NCBI RefSeq assembly: GCF_004193775.1
Contig: NC_041005.1
Coordinates: forward strand, 7,008,501-7,072,500
Origin: Glycine soja
Taxonomy: Eukaryota > Streptophyta > Magnoliopsida > Fabales > Fabaceae
Length of the DNA: 64,000 nt
Direction: 5' to 3'
A program made the translations under genes and the position numbers. Below are positions 61,966 through 64,000 of the stretch, in pieces. Below the pieces are notes generated by a model, which was given only the letters and a program-made list of their open reading frames with translations, did not search any database and was not told the DNA's origin. Numbering within the stretch: the stretch's first letter is position 1; the number at the start of each line of letters is the position of its first letter.

Positions 61966-62497
61966 AGTTACAACGCTCACTTAGAAAGAAAACACTAAGA
62001 AATTGAATAAATGTAACTCACCATAGGAGTAATTAATCATCTTGATATCTCATTATTAACTTTGCATTTGCTTAGTAAGACAAGACATGCATTGAAAATT
62101 AACTCATTTTATTCAATAATCAATCAGCCAATAAATAGGCAAGATACATCAAAACTGCAAAGCTACAAACTAGAGAAAATAAGTGCAACGTGCAGAGTGC
62201 TACAACAACCTCCTAAAGACTTGGTAAACTCAATTAATATCTAAAATTAATCAAATAAAACAAATACATAACTGTCAGCTAATTAATTTCAACAGCCTCC
62301 CTTAAACTTAATGTTTCAAACATAAGTTTAATATACATAACTGCCAGCTAATTAATTAATTTCAACAAGTTACAACGCTCACTTGGAAAGAAAACACTAA
62401 GAAATTGAATAAATGTAACTCACCATAGGAGTAATTAATCATCTTGATATCTCATTATTAACTTTGCATTTGCTTAGTAAAACAAGACATGCATTGA
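61966..62497. repeat. Tandem duplication with 402-bp period (flank plus LTR)
   Basis: Flanking DNA starting AGTTACAACGCTCACTT occurs at 61966-62092 and again at 62368-62494. Between them is a complete LTR (62093-62367, TGAAAATT...CAACA). Both flank copies end at GCATTGA, where one continues into the LTR and the other into unique sequence. Confidence 0.88.
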
Positions 62498-64000
62498 ACT
62501 GAATGAATCAAACATAATTGATCTTCAAGCCAATTTCTAAAGGGCTTACTTGACTTAAATTTTAGGTAAAATTTTAAAATTCATGATTGGGATTTAAAGA
62601 GTTTATATGGGAGCAAGATGCAGATAATAAAAAGATAACACAAATTATAGTTAGGATATTGTTTGCAAGACAAACAAAAAAATGTACATGTTAAAAGTTT
62701 GAAGTGTTTAATCTTTAACAAGTTAGCTAAATGAAGATGGATGCTGTTTATGACAAGAAATACATTGTGGTAAGAGTCTTAAGATTTAGATATGGAAGGT
62801 TGAATGTCAGTACTGTACCCTTCCGGTTAAGTCACGAATTTAGGTTTATAAGGATATATTTTCTAGATCAATATATGTCCGACATAATGTTTTAATATAT
62901 ATGTTCGATTTCAGGACAAATTAGCAATGAAGTTCATGCATAAGTAGGAGGTATGCACATCACTTTATAGAGGGACACTCCCTGAACCCCACGTCAATGA
63001 GGTAAGTGTCTAGAATCAGGATATTAACCTATTACTACTAAAAGAATAGACAAAACTTCAATGGACCAAGCATATATAGTCGATCTTTAAATTGATATCT
63101 GCTGAAGGTCTTTCTAGACTCCTTACTTGAATCTCATGCTGGATTGAATGACAAAAAAGTGTTCATCATGGTGAAGGGATTTTTGCATGAAGTTATAATT
63201 AAATGTTGATTGGTTTCATTGTAGTTCAAAGAAAAGGATTAGGTGTGAAAACAGTGTTGTTGGGCAGGAAATAATAGATTAATAGTCTTAAGGGTCTTCT
63301 TCCCAACAATAATAGTGTGAGGACAATTCTCTCTGATTGTTGGGAACTTATCATCCTAAGACATTAGTTATATTTCTAAGAATTTTTGGAAATGCGTACC
63401 TTCTTTCAAAAATGTTAATTAGTGTTCTTATGACAGGGGTTGTTGAGCCAGATTCCGTGACAAGGCTAAATTACTCCTATAAGACGGTGTTTGTTGTCCA
63501 ACAAGATTAGTCTTGCATATTTTTGTTTTTTTTCCTAATCAAGCTGAACATACATTTCATCTCTTGTTGTTTAATTGCAAGTATGCCCTCCAGCTTTGCT
63601 TATTCTATATACGCATGATGAGGTGTTCACACAGTTCTCCTTTAAAATTCCAATGACCATTTTGCTTTCGGGGAAAATAGTCAAAAAGGTAGGATAATCA
63701 TTCAGGCATGCAGTTATTTTGTCCTTATAACTGATGAGAAATTAATGTTATCATATTCAAGTACAAGTAATTTAATTTGGTTAGGTTGCTGGATATTAAG
63801 ATTAAATCTTGTTCATGGTTCACATCAAAATTGGACAGACATGTTATTTTTTTCTTCGGTTGGTGTGTTAACAGTGACGGATCTACATTATTCTGAGTGT
63901 GTGTATTTGTATTTTTTATTTTTTAAAATTTATTAAATTTGTAAATAAAATTTTATTTTTATATTTTATTTAATTATATTTATATAATTGAATTCACTTA
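62498..64000. other. Intergenic region to the window end
   Basis: No gene, RNA or mobile element is recognisable. The last 100 bases are T/A-rich. Confidence 0.5.

Larger units (their letters stand above)
59185..62367 (-). mobile_element. Rearranged Ty1-copia retrotransposon lacking reverse transcriptase
   Basis: On the minus strand the order is LTR edge, gag, zinc knuckle, protease, integrase, inverted LTR piece, loop, pol tail with polypurine tract, LTR. Gag-protease-integrase is well preserved (one stop, one frameshift) but RT and RNase H are missing. The pol 3' end abuts a block of the element's own LTR in the wrong orientation. The 5' LTR is truncated at the gag side and repeated once more with flanking DNA. 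Confidence 0.85.

Noticed and set aside
62062..62244. 60-codon + frame ending in VLQQPPKDLVNSINI
   Set aside because: It is translated LTR sequence; the same residues terminate the truncated pol frame because that end is inverted LTR.

Overview
This is plant nuclear DNA, most likely from a legume and plausibly soybean (Glycine). The basis is GT-AG introns, long AT-rich intergenic stretches with many (AT)n and (TTA)n microsatellites, plant-only gene families (GT47 exostosin-type glycosyltransferase, AP2/ERF factor), several decayed Ty1-copia elements, and LTR-like sequences carrying reiterated CGCTAAGCGAG and TAATCGATTA motifs that I associate with soybean. The species is inferred, not proven.

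Only three genes look intact, all on the + strand. (1) 3048-6020: a four-exon type II membrane glycosyltransferase of the exostosin/GT47 family, 619 aa when spliced. About 1.7 kb upstream lies the broken 3' end of a tandem sister copy (242-1296), split by a 739-bp PIF/Harbinger-type element with a TAA target duplication. (2) 17476-20242: a four-exon gene for a 208-aa basic, probably nuclear plant protein of unknown function. (3) 27219-27785: an intronless DREB/ERF transcription factor of TINY-like (A-4) type, the only GC-rich island in the window. The three genes show no evident functional link.

Most of the rest is mobile or repetitive DNA. From 7975 to 16719 lies a decayed minus-strand Ty1-copia element, interrupted by a clean solo LTR (9162-10527) and by a second LTR-like block (about 11093-13662) that itself contains a third element (about 11763-12958). 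From 20.2 to 27.0 kb there is a LINE 3' remnant and a short inverted-repeat element. From 28 to 45 kb is an AT-rich gene desert with microsatellites and local tandem duplications.

At 45061-49113 there is a plus-strand Ty1-copia element with a perfect TTAAA target duplication. Its 3' end was deleted by a junction that fuses the reverse transcriptase YVDD region to the middle of the 3' LTR. From 49.1 to 56.2 kb are diverged direct and tandem duplications. From 59.19 to 62.5 kb there is a third, minus-strand Ty1-copia relic with an intact-looking integrase core but no reverse transcriptase. Its pol 3' end is replaced by a roughly 280-bp-arm inverted repeat made of LTR/polypurine-tract sequence, and its 5' LTR edge is duplicated with a 402-bp period.

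I saw no tRNA, rRNA, CRISPR array or coordinated gene system. The most unusual material is structural: the hairpin-ended retroelement, the RT-LTR fusion, and the evenly spaced palindromes in the nested LTR-like elements.
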